Source of the DNA: Microbulbifer pacificus
GTDB taxonomy: Bacteria; Pseudomonadota; Gammaproteobacteria; Pseudomonadales; Cellvibrionaceae
Assembly: GCF_002959965.1 (NCBI RefSeq)
Contig: NZ_PREV01000026.1
Location: 1,801,001 to 1,865,000, forward strand
DNA: 64,000 bases
Reading direction: 5' to 3'
Below, one piece after another: positions 24,294-33,398 of this stretch (its first letter is position 1; each line of letters begins with the position of its first letter). A model generated the notes under the pieces. That model was not told the DNA's origin, made no database searches, and saw only the letters and a list, made by a program, of their open reading frames with translations. A program made the translations under genes and the position numbers.

Positions 24294-27185
24294 TTAGAAG
24301 TTGGCACGAACTCCAAGCACGAAGCGGCGGTCGTTTTCCATAACCTGGAAGACTGAACCATTGGTGCCGGTATTGATGGTGGGTTCTCCGGTCAGGTTGG
24401 TGACGCTGGCGATAACAGTGATGTCATCGGTGACGTCATAACTGGCAGAGAGATCTAGTTGTGCGAGATCTTCGCGGTAGTCGTTACCGAGGGTCGGATC
24501 GTCAGATCCTGCGCCCATCACGAGCTCTCCCAGTGGCAGCACGCGTTTGGTTTCCTCGGCATCCAGGAAGCGATCACGGAAGGTGTAGGCCAGACGAATT
24601 GCGAGACCTTCGTACTCGTAGTACAGCTGGGTGTTGAAGGTGTTCTTGGAAATGTCTTCCATCGGCACACCGTCCGGCGTAGAACTGTCGGCATAGGTGT
24701 AGTTGGCGCTGATACCCAGGCCAGACCAGCGACCCGGTAGGAAGTCGAAGGCCTGCTGATAACCCAACTCGATACCCTGCACCTTGCCGTCTTCACCGTT
24801 GGCAACCTGGTCAACCAGAATACCCATTTCGGAAACCGGGGTATTCGCGTTGGCAAACTGGATGCCGTCCGCCTGCCAGCGGCAGATTTTTTCGTAGTCG
24901 GATTTGTTGGTCAGTGGGACGACAATCTCCTGCAGGTTTTCACACTGGTAGCTGCGCGTCAGGAAAGAAGCTACGTCTTTGTAGAACAGGGTGGCGGACA
25001 CCATATTGCTGCCCCAGTAGTGCTCGGCGGCGAGGTCGTACTGGGTTGCGCGGTAGGGTTCCAGCTCCGGGTTGCCGCGGCTGGCCGCGATGTAGGCATC
25101 GCGGAACGCATAGGCCGGGCTCAACTGTTCAAAGTCAGCACGGCGCATGACTTTGGCGGCGGCAAGACGCATCAGGGTATCTTCGGTGATATCCCAGGTG
25201 ACGTTCAGGCTCGGCAGGAAGTCGTTATAGCTGGCGCCGTCGCTGACCTTCTCATAGACACCATCCACACTCTGATAGGCCGTCGCGTCAATGTCGGTGG
25301 ACACGTAGCGGCCGCCCACGACCGCGCGCACATCGCCGAAGTCCAGATTGGCCTGCAGATACATCGCGGACGTGTCTTCCTGAATGGCGGAATAGCCGGC
25401 TTCGTTGAAGGCGAGGTTGTCAGCGAGGGTTCCGTCGATCTGCATATTGGTACCGGCCAGCAGCGCCTGAACGATATCGAAGGTGGCCTGCTGGTCCTGC
25501 AGAAGACGGGTATCGAAGGCCGCGAGCTTCGCCAGATCGTAAGCACCGGCGCGGCCGGTGTGCTCGAACGCATCACCGGTGAAATCGTACTCGGTAATCG
25601 CGTTCGGGAATTGCGCGGCAATATCTTCCATCCAGATGATGTCCGGATTGCCGTCGCTGTCTGTCAGGCTTTTGAATATATTGTCGATGCGGAACAGATA
25701 TTGTTCCTGCTCGTAGTCGCGGCTGGTGACACGCACACCGGTCTTCAGGGCGGACACCCACTCCAGGCCGAAGGGCTGGGCGTACTCAAGGTCGAAACGC
25801 AGTGCGTCTTCCTGGTTGGCAACGTAGGTGCGGGTATCGTCGTAACGGCGGAACGCCTGGTTCTGCTGATCGGCGAACACATAGTCGTCCGCGAAATCGA
25901 CAATCGGCGCACCGTTGTTGTTGTTCACGAAGGTTACCGGAACGTACCACTGGTTCTCGGCGGCGTGACCGTCGCCTTCTTTCGCGCGATCGGTACCGCG
26001 GAAGCGGAACTCGGAGAAGGGCGTGTAGCTGTCGGACTCTGCAGTGGCAAACTCACCGGATACTTTCAGTATGTCGGTGAATTCCCACTCGCCGCCGAAG
26101 GCGTGGCTGTAGGCTTCATTGTTGCGGAAGCTGGAGCCGGAAGTCAGCAGTGGCTGAACGGACTCGTAGGTGAAATTCTGCAGCTCACCATTGGGACCTT
26201 CGTAAGTCACACCGGGCGTTGCGACAGGAGTGCCGCCCACGTGCAGCAGCGAAAAAGTTTCCTGGCTACCGCTGCGCTCGGTGGTATTCAGGTCCAGGTA
26301 GAACTGACCTTTTTCAGAAGCCGGCGCCCACTGGAAGGAAAGATTGAACGCAGTGCGCTCCCGGTCTTCCGTACGCGGATTGTAGGTATGTTCGCGGGCG
26401 TAAATGTAATTGCCAGAAGGTGTGTTCTTGGCAGCATCCGCTGCATCGATGACACTATCCCCGTTGAAATCGACCGGGCCAACCATGAGCTGCACCAGTG
26501 ATTCGTCGCGGCGCAGAGTGCGATCCTGATAAGACAGGGATGCCATGGCGCCGAAGGTACCGGCTTCGCCCAGTTCCCAGCTGTCGCCAAAAGAGGAACT
26601 GATAATCGGCGCCCAGTGATCCGCCTTGTCCGCATACTCGCCCTGCACGGAAATGGAAGCGCGCGGTTCGGTAAGGTCGAGTGGGCGTGCGGTTACCAGG
26701 CTGATAGTGCCGCCGAGGGCGCCTTCAATCATTTCCGGCGTCGGGGATTTGACCACTTCCACTTTGGACAGGAAGTCCGCGGGGAAATCCTGGAAATCGA
26801 TCCCGCTGCGGGTGTCGCCCAACACCGAACGACCGTTTACTTCCACGCGGTTCTGTTTCAGGCCGCGGATGGAAACTTCAGAACCCACACCGAAATCGCG
26901 ATTGATGGAAACGCCAGTAACGCGCTGCAGGGCTTCGGCGATGTTGTTGTCGGGGAGCTTGCCGATATCTTCGGCGACGACCGCATCCACCACGCGGGAG
27001 TCATCACGCTTGGCGTCGGCGGCGGCTTCCATACTGTGACGGATACCGGTGGTAACAACCTCTTCCATCACCGCAGAGTCCTGAGACATGGCGCTGGAAG
27101 CAAAGGCCATGGTAGATGCGGACAGCATCAACAGGCCGAGGTCTCTCATCACGTTTTGCCTAGTAAAGTTTTTATAGTTTTTCAT
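24294..27185 (-). CDS. TonB-dependent receptor, probably for alginate oligosaccharides
   Basis: Outer-membrane transporter of 963 residues in the TonB-Xanth-Caul subgroup common in polysaccharide loci. A signal peptide ends around residue 34 (ASSAMSQ) and is followed by a TonB box-like EEVVTTGIR. The plug domain has LPDNNIAEALQRVTGVSINR and EVSIRGLKQNRVEVNGR. The C-terminal strand ends RRFVLGVRANF with the terminal aromatic residue needed for barrel insertion. It lies between two alginate genes, and its promoter carries palindromic AATTGGT sites shared with the rest of the locus. Ligand assignment is from context. Confidence 0.9.
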   Translation of the reverse strand: MKNYKNFTRQNVMRDLGLLMLSASTMAFASSAMSQDSAVMEEVVTTGIRHSMEAAADAKRDDSRVVDAVVAEDIGKLPDNNIAEALQRVTGVSINRDFGVGSEVSIRGLKQNRVEVNGRSVLGDTRSGIDFQDFPADFLSKVEVVKSPTPEMIEGALGGTISLVTARPLDLTEPRASISVQGEYADKADHWAPIISSSFGDSWELGEAGTFGAMASLSYQDRTLRRDESLVQLMVGPVDFNGDSVIDAADAAKNTPSGNYIYAREHTYNPRTEDRERTAFNLSFQWAPASEKGQFYLDLNTTERSGSQETFSLLHVGGTPVATPGVTYEGPNGELQNFTYESVQPLLTSGSSFRNNEAYSHAFGGEWEFTDILKVSGEFATAESDSYTPFSEFRFRGTDRAKEGDGHAAENQWYVPVTFVNNNNGAPIVDFADDYVFADQQNQAFRRYDDTRTYVANQEDALRFDLEYAQPFGLEWVSALKTGVRVTSRDYEQEQYLFRIDNIFKSLTDSDGNPDIIWMEDIAAQFPNAITEYDFTGDAFEHTGRAGAYDLAKLAAFDTRLLQDQQATFDIVQALLAGTNMQIDGTLADNLAFNEAGYSAIQEDTSAMYLQANLDFGDVRAVVGGRYVSTDIDATAYQSVDGVYEKVSDGASYNDFLPSLNVTWDITEDTLMRLAAAKVMRRADFEQLSPAYAFRDAYIAASRGNPELEPYRATQYDLAAEHYWGSNMVSATLFYKDVASFLTRSYQCENLQEIVVPLTNKSDYEKICRWQADGIQFANANTPVSEMGILVDQVANGEDGKVQGIELGYQQAFDFLPGRWSGLGISANYTYADSSTPDGVPMEDISKNTFNTQLYYEYEGLAIRLAYTFRDRFLDAEETKRVLPLGELVMGAGSDDPTLGNDYREDLAQLDLSASYDVTDDITVIASVTNLTGEPTINTGTNGSVFQVMENDRRFVLGVRANF

Positions 27186-27285
27186 CGAACAGGTTTCCTC
27201 TCATTAACAGAACTGATTTATGTTTTTATGAAGTTCAGTCGCTGGAGTTAAACCAATCCTGGAAAACCTGTCAATATTATAGGTA

Positions 27286-27299
27286 TTACCAATTGGTAA
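27286..27299. promoter_or_regulatory. Operator-like palindrome of the alginate locus
   Basis: Perfect palindrome TTACCAATTGGTAA about 100 bases before the receptor start; a further inverted half-site AACCAAT is at 27251-27257. It shares the AATTGGT core with the other sites of the locus and resembles operators of FadR-type regulators such as PdhR. Confidence 0.6.
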
Positions 27300-27461
27300 G
27301 ATGGATCGCGTTGTTTATGGCTAAACTATTGATTTACCGGGAAAATAAATTTTGCGCAGTTGGCGCAAATATCTACGTGAGAATAAAATAAATCCGACAC
27401 TTTCAGTGTTTTTTCACACTATTGGAGATAGAAGGCAAATCTACCGGCTATGGCCATGCGA

Positions 27462-27481
27462 AAAATTGGTTAACCAATTTT
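27462..27481. promoter_or_regulatory. Perfect 20-bp operator palindrome
   Basis: AAAATTGGTTAACCAATTTT, a perfect 20-base palindrome between the TonB receptor and the KDG kinase gene. It is the strongest member of the AATTGGT motif group and a good candidate for binding of the GntR regulator at 39377-40153. Confidence 0.65.
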
Positions 27482-27557
27482 GCGGGGAGAGCAAAAAAAC
27501 GGAGGATGATAAACAGGTGATGCCACCGCCAGCTTTCGCCGGGGTGGTGAAAGCGCA

Positions 27558-27580
27558 CTGGCTACCTGGGCGGTAGCCAG
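27558..27580. terminator. Hairpin after the KDG kinase gene
   Basis: Perfect 9-bp stem CTGGCTACC/GGTAGCCAG with a 5-base loop, 18 bases after the kinase stop on the minus strand. There is no T tract, so Rho-independent termination is uncertain; 3'-end protection is also possible. Confidence 0.45.
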
Positions 27581-27597
27581 TTGAAACAGGAGTTCGC

Positions 27598-28557
27598 TCA
27601 GGCGGCCTGGTCAGTGCGCGGCATGGCGGACACAGGAATGACGGCGCCGCGATGCTGGATTACGGTTGCCGCCAATCTGTGGCCGCTTTTTGCCGCCACT
27701 TCCACATCCTCTCCCGCGAGCCTGCGTGCGAGATAGCCGGCGTTAAAGGAATCCCCCGCGGCTGTGGTATCCAGTGGTGTGACTTTCTCCGCGGGCACCA
27801 GCAGCGGTTCGCGATGTTTGCGCGCGATGATGCAGCCGTCCGCTCCCATCTTGAGAATGACTTCTGCCACACCCAAACCGTGCAGACGGTTGATGATACT
27901 TTCCGTATTCTCATCGCCAAACAGCGCGGCCTCATCTTCCATGGTGGGCAGTGCAATATCGGTCAGCCGATAGATCTGTTCGTAGGCCTTGCGCGTCAGC
28001 GTTTCGCTGCCCCACAGGCGCGGTCGATAATTTCCGTCGAAGATTACCTTGCCTCCCGCGAGGCGAAACTCGGCGAGAAAGTCGAAAAGACATTCGCGCC
28101 CGTAAGGCGACAGAATGGCGAGAGAAATTCCCGAGAGATATATCGCGGAAAAACTTCGCAGTTGGTCGAACAGTTGCCGTGCCGCCGCCGGATTATCCAG
28201 CAGGCGGCGGGCCGGTGAGCGATCTCGCCAGTAGTGGAAGGTGCGCTCGCCGGTCGCATCGGTTTCGATCATGTAAAGTCCGGGTGTGCCACCGGCCTCC
28301 CGCTTTACCAGATCGCAACCGATCCCTTCCGCTTGCCATTGCCGGATCATCCAGTCACTGAGGTGGTCGTCACCCAATGCCGTCACATAATCCACTGCGG
28401 TACCGAGCCGCGACATGTACAGCGCCGTATTCAGGGAGTCGCCGCCAAAAGACAGCGCCGCGGCGAGCCGCGCCTCGCTGTCGGGACTGCGGCAGTCGCT
28501 GCCCAGATTCATTTCGAGCATGCACTCGCCAATTACCGCTACGCGCTTTTGCATCAT
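27598..28557 (-). CDS. kdgK: 2-keto-3-deoxygluconate kinase (PfkB family)
   Basis: Phosphorylates KDG to KDPG, the penultimate step of alginate catabolism before aldolase cleavage. The 319-residue protein has the PfkB N-terminal signature region (GECMLEMNLG, then FGGDSLNTALYMSRLG) and the C-terminal anion-hole/catalytic motif DTTAAGDSFNAGYLA. It begins with two ATGs at 28557 and 28554 and has AGAGGC ahead. It is the last gene of the minus-strand operon after the DEH reductase (86 bases). Substrate specificity is inferred from the locus; the family includes related sugar kinases. Confidence 0.9.
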   Translation of the reverse strand: MMQKRVAVIGECMLEMNLGSDCRSPDSEARLAAALSFGGDSLNTALYMSRLGTAVDYVTALGDDHLSDWMIRQWQAEGIGCDLVKREAGGTPGLYMIETDATGERTFHYWRDRSPARRLLDNPAAARQLFDQLRSFSAIYLSGISLAILSPYGRECLFDFLAEFRLAGGKVIFDGNYRPRLWGSETLTRKAYEQIYRLTDIALPTMEDEAALFGDENTESIINRLHGLGVAEVILKMGADGCIIARKHREPLLVPAEKVTPLDTTAAGDSFNAGYLARRLAGEDVEVAAKSGHRLAATVIQHRGAVIPVSAMPRTDQAA

Positions 28558-28643
28558 CGGACGCCTCTATACCTCAGTACACTCGTTGCCTTGAAAATCT
28601 TTTGCAGGGCTGCCGCGACGGCAAGCCACTGCAATCGCCGACA

Positions 28644-29393
28644 TCAGGAGAAGAACAGGCCACCGTTGATGTCGATATTGGCACCGGTGATGAAGGAGGC
28701 TTCATCGGAGGCCAGGTAAGCGACGGCATCGGCCACTTCACAGGCCTTGCCTTCGCGGCGCAGCGGGGTTGCATTGGCGACGTTGGCACGCACCGCGTCT
28801 TTGGTGAACACGTCGTGGAAGGTAGTGCTGATCATGCCCGGGCACAGGGAGTTCACGCGGATATTCTGCGGGCCCAGCTCTTTGGCCATAGCGCGGGTAA
28901 AGGTCATTACCGCACCTTTGGAAGTGGCATACGCCGATGCACCGGCGCCGCCGCCATCGCGTCCGGCCTGGGAAGCGAGGTTCACGATGGCACCGCCATC
29001 CATGTGCGGAACCACGGCCTTGGTCAGCAGGAAGGTGCTGTTCAGGTTCAGGGCGATGACTTTGTTGAAGAAGTCTTCATCCATTTCCGCGAGCGTCTTG
29101 CGCTCCACCAGGCCACCGGCAACGTTCACCAGGATGTCGATCTTGGAGCCGAACGCTTCCTGGGAGGCGGCCACAACGCGCGCCACATCTTCCTGCCTGG
29201 TCATATCACCCTGCACTATGATGGCTTCACCGCCGGCCTGCTGAATCTCGTTCAGGGTTTCTTCCGCAGTCTGCACATTGCTGAAGTAATTGATGACTAC
29301 TTTGGCACCCTGTGCCGCCAGTTTCAGCGATACGGCCTTGCCAATATCGCGCGCCCCGCCACTGACGATGGCTACTTTGTTATTGAGTTTCAT
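28644..29393 (-). CDS. SDR family reductase, probable DEH reductase
   Basis: Likely reduces 4-deoxy-L-erythro-5-hexoseulose uronate (DEH) to KDG with NAD(P)H. From the ATG at 29393 (CAGGAGT ahead) it is 249 residues. The Rossmann glycine motif reads VSGGARDIGKAV, and the catalytic residues are S141 (NLASQ), Y155 and K159 (YATSK), with N117 in NLNST. The order permease-reductase-kinase is what alginate operons of marine bacteria show. The track of residues upstream of the ATG has no ribosome site and is ignored. DEH activity is inferred from context, as SDR specificity cannot be read from motifs alone. Confidence 0.88.
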   Translation of the reverse strand: MKLNNKVAIVSGGARDIGKAVSLKLAAQGAKVVINYFSNVQTAEETLNEIQQAGGEAIIVQGDMTRQEDVARVVAASQEAFGSKIDILVNVAGGLVERKTLAEMDEDFFNKVIALNLNSTFLLTKAVVPHMDGGAIVNLASQAGRDGGGAGASAYATSKGAVMTFTRAMAKELGPQNIRVNSLCPGMISTTFHDVFTKDAVRANVANATPLRREGKACEVADAVAYLASDEASFITGANIDINGGLFFS

Positions 29394-29454
29394 AGTGACT
29401 CCTGCTTGTAATTCAAAAATTCGTTTTTTTAAAGGATGACCGGATAAAGGAGAT

Positions 29455-30753
29455 TCAACTCGCCGTTTCAGCGATTTGCTTTTTTTCCTGCTTGCTGCGC
29501 ACCGGTGTGATACGCCCCCCGACAAACAGGACAGAGATCAACATCAGCGGAACCAGCGAGGCACCGAGAATGAAGAAGGGTGGATAATAGGTGCCGTCAT
29601 TGGTAATGATCGGAACCATCTGAATGGCGGTAATCACACTGATGACCCCGACAGCACCGCTGATGCCGGCAAGACTGGCGACACTCTTGCCCGAGAAATA
29701 ATCGCTGGGCAGTGTCTGGATATTGTTGATCGCCGCCTGGAACCCGAACAGGATCACGGTGATCAGTGCCAGCGCCGCCGCGGGCGTGGATGCCACCGTG
29801 GTCGCGAGCAGAGCCGGCAACATACACACGCCGCCGAGCAATACCGCAAACTTGCGCGATTTATTCACGCTCCAGCCAGAACTCATCAGCCTGCCGGAAA
29901 GCCATCCGCCGAACAGCGCTCCGGCCGCCGCACCGCAGTATGGAATCCACGCGGACGCGCCGATGGCCTTCACGTCGAATCCGAACTTGTCATTCAGGTA
30001 CAGCGGCAGCCAGGCCACGAACAGCCACCAGATCGGCTCGATAAAGAAGCGCGCAAGAATCACACTCCAGCTCTGACGGTGCGACAGCAGCTCAGGGAGG
30101 CTTGGAACGTATTCGTCTTCGCTATCACTGGTTTTCGAAATCTGTCCGGAAAGAATCAGCTCGCGCTCTTCCTGGGTAATCCATGGGTGCGAATCCGGGC
30201 CGCTTTTGTAAATGATCAGCCACGGCACCAGCCAGACGAAGCCGAGCAGTGCCACCACAACAAAGGTCGCCTGCCAGCCGAGGAAGGCGTACAGGAAGGC
30301 TACGAGCGGCGGAGCGATAATACTGCCGGCGGAGGCGCCGGCGCCGAAGATACCTTGAGCCAGCGCGCGCTCTTTGGCCGGGAACCACTCGGCATTGGCC
30401 TTGGTGGCGCCGGGCCAGTTGCCCGCTTCACCGAAGCCCAGCAGGGTGCGGAAAATACTGAAACTGGTAACGGAAGTTGCCAGTGCGTGCAGTGCAATGG
30501 AAATGGACCACACCACAATCGACAGCATAAAGCCGATGCGTGTGCCGACCGCGTCAAACACACGGCCGAATACTGCCTGACCGACCGCGTAGGCAATCAG
30601 GAATACACTCATAATGTTGGCGTAGTCGTGGCTGTCCATGCCGAGGTCGTCGGCAATGCCCGGCCACATGACCGACAGCGCGGTACGGTCGATATAGTTG
30701 ATGATGGTGGCGATGGCCACCAGTGTCACAATGGTCCAGCGTAAGTTCTTCAT
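29455..30753 (-). CDS. MFS transporter of the ACS/hexuronate family, probable alginate-monomer permease
   Basis: Inner-membrane proton symporter with 12 hydrophobic helices in 432 residues. The N-terminal NYIDRTALSVMWPGIADDLG is the family signature of anion:cation symporters such as ExuT and GudP, and the loop motif GRVFDAVGTR follows helix 2. Located between the DEH reductase and the KdgF-like cupin, it probably imports DEH or unsaturated monouronate released by PL17. The ATG at 30753 is 15 bases after the cupin stop, with AGGA ahead. Confidence 0.9.
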   Translation of the reverse strand: MKNLRWTIVTLVAIATIINYIDRTALSVMWPGIADDLGMDSHDYANIMSVFLIAYAVGQAVFGRVFDAVGTRIGFMLSIVVWSISIALHALATSVTSFSIFRTLLGFGEAGNWPGATKANAEWFPAKERALAQGIFGAGASAGSIIAPPLVAFLYAFLGWQATFVVVALLGFVWLVPWLIIYKSGPDSHPWITQEERELILSGQISKTSDSEDEYVPSLPELLSHRQSWSVILARFFIEPIWWLFVAWLPLYLNDKFGFDVKAIGASAWIPYCGAAAGALFGGWLSGRLMSSGWSVNKSRKFAVLLGGVCMLPALLATTVASTPAAALALITVILFGFQAAINNIQTLPSDYFSGKSVASLAGISGAVGVISVITAIQMVPIITNDGTYYPPFFILGASLVPLMLISVLFVGGRITPVRSKQEKKQIAETAS

Positions 30754-30767
30754 TATTATTATCCTGC

Positions 30768-31109
30768 TCAGGGGTTAACGAAATCTTCCCGGTAGGGACT
30801 GAAGGTATCGATCAGCACGCCGGCCTTTTTACACACGGCCCCGTGTTCCAGATGGGGGGCTATGTAAAAGCTGTCGCCCGCGGTGAGAATTTTTTTGTTG
30901 CCGTCTACCTGCACCTCAAATTCACCGCTTTCCACGTAACTTACCTGGGTGTGCGGGTGTTTGTGCACGTAACCGATACTGCCTTCCTCAAACCAGACCC
31001 TGACTACCATCAGATTTTCGTCGTAGCCGAGGATCTGCCGTTTGATGCCGCCACCAAGATCCTCCACTTCCACTTCCTGTGAAAGAACAAATGCGTCCGT
31101 CGCCGGCAT
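30768..31109 (-). CDS. kdgF: Cupin protein KdgF, uronate ring opening
   Basis: Speeds conversion of 4,5-unsaturated uronate monomers to linear DEH. The ATG at 31109, with GGAGG six bases ahead, gives 113 residues and is preferred over the ATG at 31124, which has none. The metal-binding cupin motif HKHPHTQVSYVESGEF gives H49, H51 and Q55, and the second motif DSFYIAPHLEHG gives H86 or H89. These match the residues of characterised KdgF proteins. Tight spacing (18 bases to PL17 and 14 to the permease) puts it in the operon. Confidence 0.9.
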   Translation of the reverse strand: MPATDAFVLSQEVEVEDLGGGIKRQILGYDENLMVVRVWFEEGSIGYVHKHPHTQVSYVESGEFEVQVDGNKKILTAGDSFYIAPHLEHGAVCKKAGVLIDTFSPYREDFVNP

Positions 31110-31127
31110 AGTTACCTCCGCCATGAC

Positions 31128-33371
31128 TTAATCTCTGATTGCTAAAAGATTGGCGCGGCTGGTGAGCTGGTAGGTCTTGCCGCGAAATGTAAATGGTTTG
31201 CTCGAATCTGCCATTGCCGATGCATCGGTATTGATGGCGAGCAGTAATTCATCGCCGTTTTTCAACGCTATCACCACCAAATCCAGGCTATCGATGCGCT
31301 GGTGTGTAAGCCCGCGAACCTTGCTTTCCGCCTCGAGCGTGAATTCTTTGGATGGGTTGTACTCGCCGTGCGGCTCGAGAACACTGACAAAGGTATGCGC
31401 GCGAGTGCCTTCACGTCGGGCGATAAAGGCTTTTTCCGAACGCAGGTTGAACTCGGGATCATTGGCGCCGAGTTCGGTGAACAGCAGTTCTGTTTTGCCA
31501 TCCGCAATGGTGGAGTGGGTGTAAAAACGGCCGTTGTCGTTGAGCCAGGTAACCTGCGCAAGGCCATTTTCCGGCTTGCCGCGGGCTTTCAGCCACAGAT
31601 GCTGATAGCCGTTCTGCTTTCCGAGCGCTGAAATACGGTCAGTGAATCCGCGCAGTGTGAAGCTGGTATCCACGAGCTGTCCGTTGTAATGCAGCGGCAG
31701 GTCCAGTTGATGATTCTTTTTCGCCTGCACATCAAACAGGTCGATGGCAAAGGTCGAACCGGTCTCGGCGTCATTCACCAGTGCCATGGTGCGGGTCAGC
31801 ACGACCTCCGGGTAGGCGGATTCGATACTCGCCGAGCTGATTTTCACACGGTCATCTGCGTGGAAGAACCGCAGCTGGGGATGGTTATTGTTACCGACCT
31901 TCAGGTCGCCATCGAAGTGGGATCGTTCGTCCACCACCACCGTGTTGTGCGCGATCGTCTGCTTCGCATAGGTTTCGTTTTCCGGCAGATAACGGCCGCC
32001 GTGTTTGGCTTCGACATTGAGAAAACGGGCCGCCCCATAGTCAGTCACGATTTCGGAACCGTGGTCGTAAAACTGCCAGGTAAGCTTGTCGAAATGCCCG
32101 TGACCCATACCCTGGGCTGCGGGTTTGAACAGAAGTGCCTGCTCGCTGCCACTGTTCCCGCGCATCACTACCAGTGCACCTTCATCGCCGTCCTTGCCGT
32201 CGCGGAAGGCGGCGGAAATGAACGGATACGCCTGCGCCTTGCCCGCGTCCAGGTCCTGCGCCACTTTCAGACCGTCGCCGGTCAGTACGATCTGCTGTTG
32301 CTTCTGCGCGATATCCAGCAGTTGCGGATTGGCCGACTTCCCGTAGGCAATCGCAACGCCCTGAACCAGCTCGGCGGTGTCGATACCCTTGCTTTTAATG
32401 GCGTCATTGATGGGAAAAAACAGCCCGTTATAACTGAGCTGGATGGTGGTATCGATGGCCTTCATGAGCGCGCCGTCGCGGTAGCCGAAAATATCGCGCT
32501 CGGGTTCGTTGTTGTCGATAGCTTTGGCAAAGGTTACGAACGGCATCAGCGCATAGCGCTGGTAATAGGGGCCTTCGTTGTAATAGCCATCTGGTGAAAA
32601 CAGCGTGTTCAACTGTTGCAGGAAACCACCCTTACCGGACTTTTCCAGATCCAGTAGTGACTGTTCCACCAGCTCCTGCTCATCCAGAACATAACCGGTC
32701 ATACCGACACCAGCGGTTAGCCAGGTGCCGTGATTGTGTACCTTGTTGAAGGTTTCCGGCGATTCGACAGAAAGAAAACGCGCAACAGGGCGCAGCACAC
32801 CTTGCTCGATTTTTTCCGCTTCTGATTCCGTAAGCGCTTCGCGCACCAGGTCATAGGCCTGGATGGTATACACCAGCCACACCGCTTCGTTCAGGCTCTG
32901 CCAGAACAGTTTGCCCGGATTGTCGGCTCCAGGACGACGCTTCGGGTGCAGCGGCAGTTTGGGATAGAGCTCTGCGTACGCAAGCAGCGTATCGCGCACG
33001 CGCTCTGCATATCGGGCGTCGCCGGTGATCTGGTACAACACGCCAGCGTTGTACATCAGCTGGTAATTGTTTTTGTGCTGCTCGTGGGTATAGCCGCCGC
33101 CGGCGTCCGCGGGCACGGGCACCGCGACAGGAGCCTGCAGCGCCAGGTCTACAGACATCCGGGTACTGAGGAACGCATCGCGGAAGCGGCCGGGTGTCTG
33201 TACTGCGCCCCGCATGGCGTCAACATCACTTGCGTTGATCACCAGGTTCGGATGCACCGCGGCAAAGTTTGCTAAAGGAAGCAGTGCCATACCCAGGGCA
33301 GACATTTTCAGGGTCGCGGCAATACCGGAGCGCAGCGAGCGGTTTTTTTTAATGGTGCGTTGAACAATCAT
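31128..33371 (-). CDS. PL17 oligoalginate lyase (exolytic)
   Basis: Releases unsaturated monouronates from alginate oligomers. The 747-residue protein has a leader peptide with an Arg/Lys-rich start and hydrophobic core (about residues 23-38). It consists of an N-terminal (alpha/alpha) toroid of the PL17 type (about 40-390) and a heparinase II/III-like beta-sandwich. Motifs equivalent to the catalytic site of Saccharophagus Alg17c are visible: NKVHNHGTW (Asn/His), EGPYYQRYALMPF (Tyr), and GHGHFDKLTWQFYDHG (metal-site His). The start at 33371 has only a weak ribosome site. It sits 27 bases after the PL6 gene. Confidence 0.95.
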   Translation of the reverse strand: MIVQRTIKKNRSLRSGIAATLKMSALGMALLPLANFAAVHPNLVINASDVDAMRGAVQTPGRFRDAFLSTRMSVDLALQAPVAVPVPADAGGGYTHEQHKNNYQLMYNAGVLYQITGDARYAERVRDTLLAYAELYPKLPLHPKRRPGADNPGKLFWQSLNEAVWLVYTIQAYDLVREALTESEAEKIEQGVLRPVARFLSVESPETFNKVHNHGTWLTAGVGMTGYVLDEQELVEQSLLDLEKSGKGGFLQQLNTLFSPDGYYNEGPYYQRYALMPFVTFAKAIDNNEPERDIFGYRDGALMKAIDTTIQLSYNGLFFPINDAIKSKGIDTAELVQGVAIAYGKSANPQLLDIAQKQQQIVLTGDGLKVAQDLDAGKAQAYPFISAAFRDGKDGDEGALVVMRGNSGSEQALLFKPAAQGMGHGHFDKLTWQFYDHGSEIVTDYGAARFLNVEAKHGGRYLPENETYAKQTIAHNTVVVDERSHFDGDLKVGNNNHPQLRFFHADDRVKISSASIESAYPEVVLTRTMALVNDAETGSTFAIDLFDVQAKKNHQLDLPLHYNGQLVDTSFTLRGFTDRISALGKQNGYQHLWLKARGKPENGLAQVTWLNDNGRFYTHSTIADGKTELLFTELGANDPEFNLRSEKAFIARREGTRAHTFVSVLEPHGEYNPSKEFTLEAESKVRGLTHQRIDSLDLVVIALKNGDELLLAINTDASAMADSSKPFTFRGKTYQLTSRANLLAIRD

Positions 33372-33398
33372 TGATTACCGGATCCGTTCGGTCGCGTT

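Larger units (their letters stand above)
27186..27597. other. Regulatory region upstream of the TonB receptor
   Basis: About 410 bases, AT-rich and without a gene. It contains the operator-like palindromes at 27286-27299 and 27462-27481, an additional half-site at 27251, a TTTGCGC/GCGCAAA inverted repeat (27351-27369), and a hairpin at 27558-27580 after the kinase gene. No small gene with a credible start was found. Confidence 0.6.

Noticed and set aside
25020..26501. 493-residue frame on the plus strand inside the first TonB receptor
   Set aside because: Antisense to conserved barrel sequence; no start signal, no family features.
29476..30744. 422-residue plus-strand frame over the MFS transporter
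   Set aside because: Composition dominated by His, Gln, Arg and Asp, as expected of the complement of a membrane protein gene.
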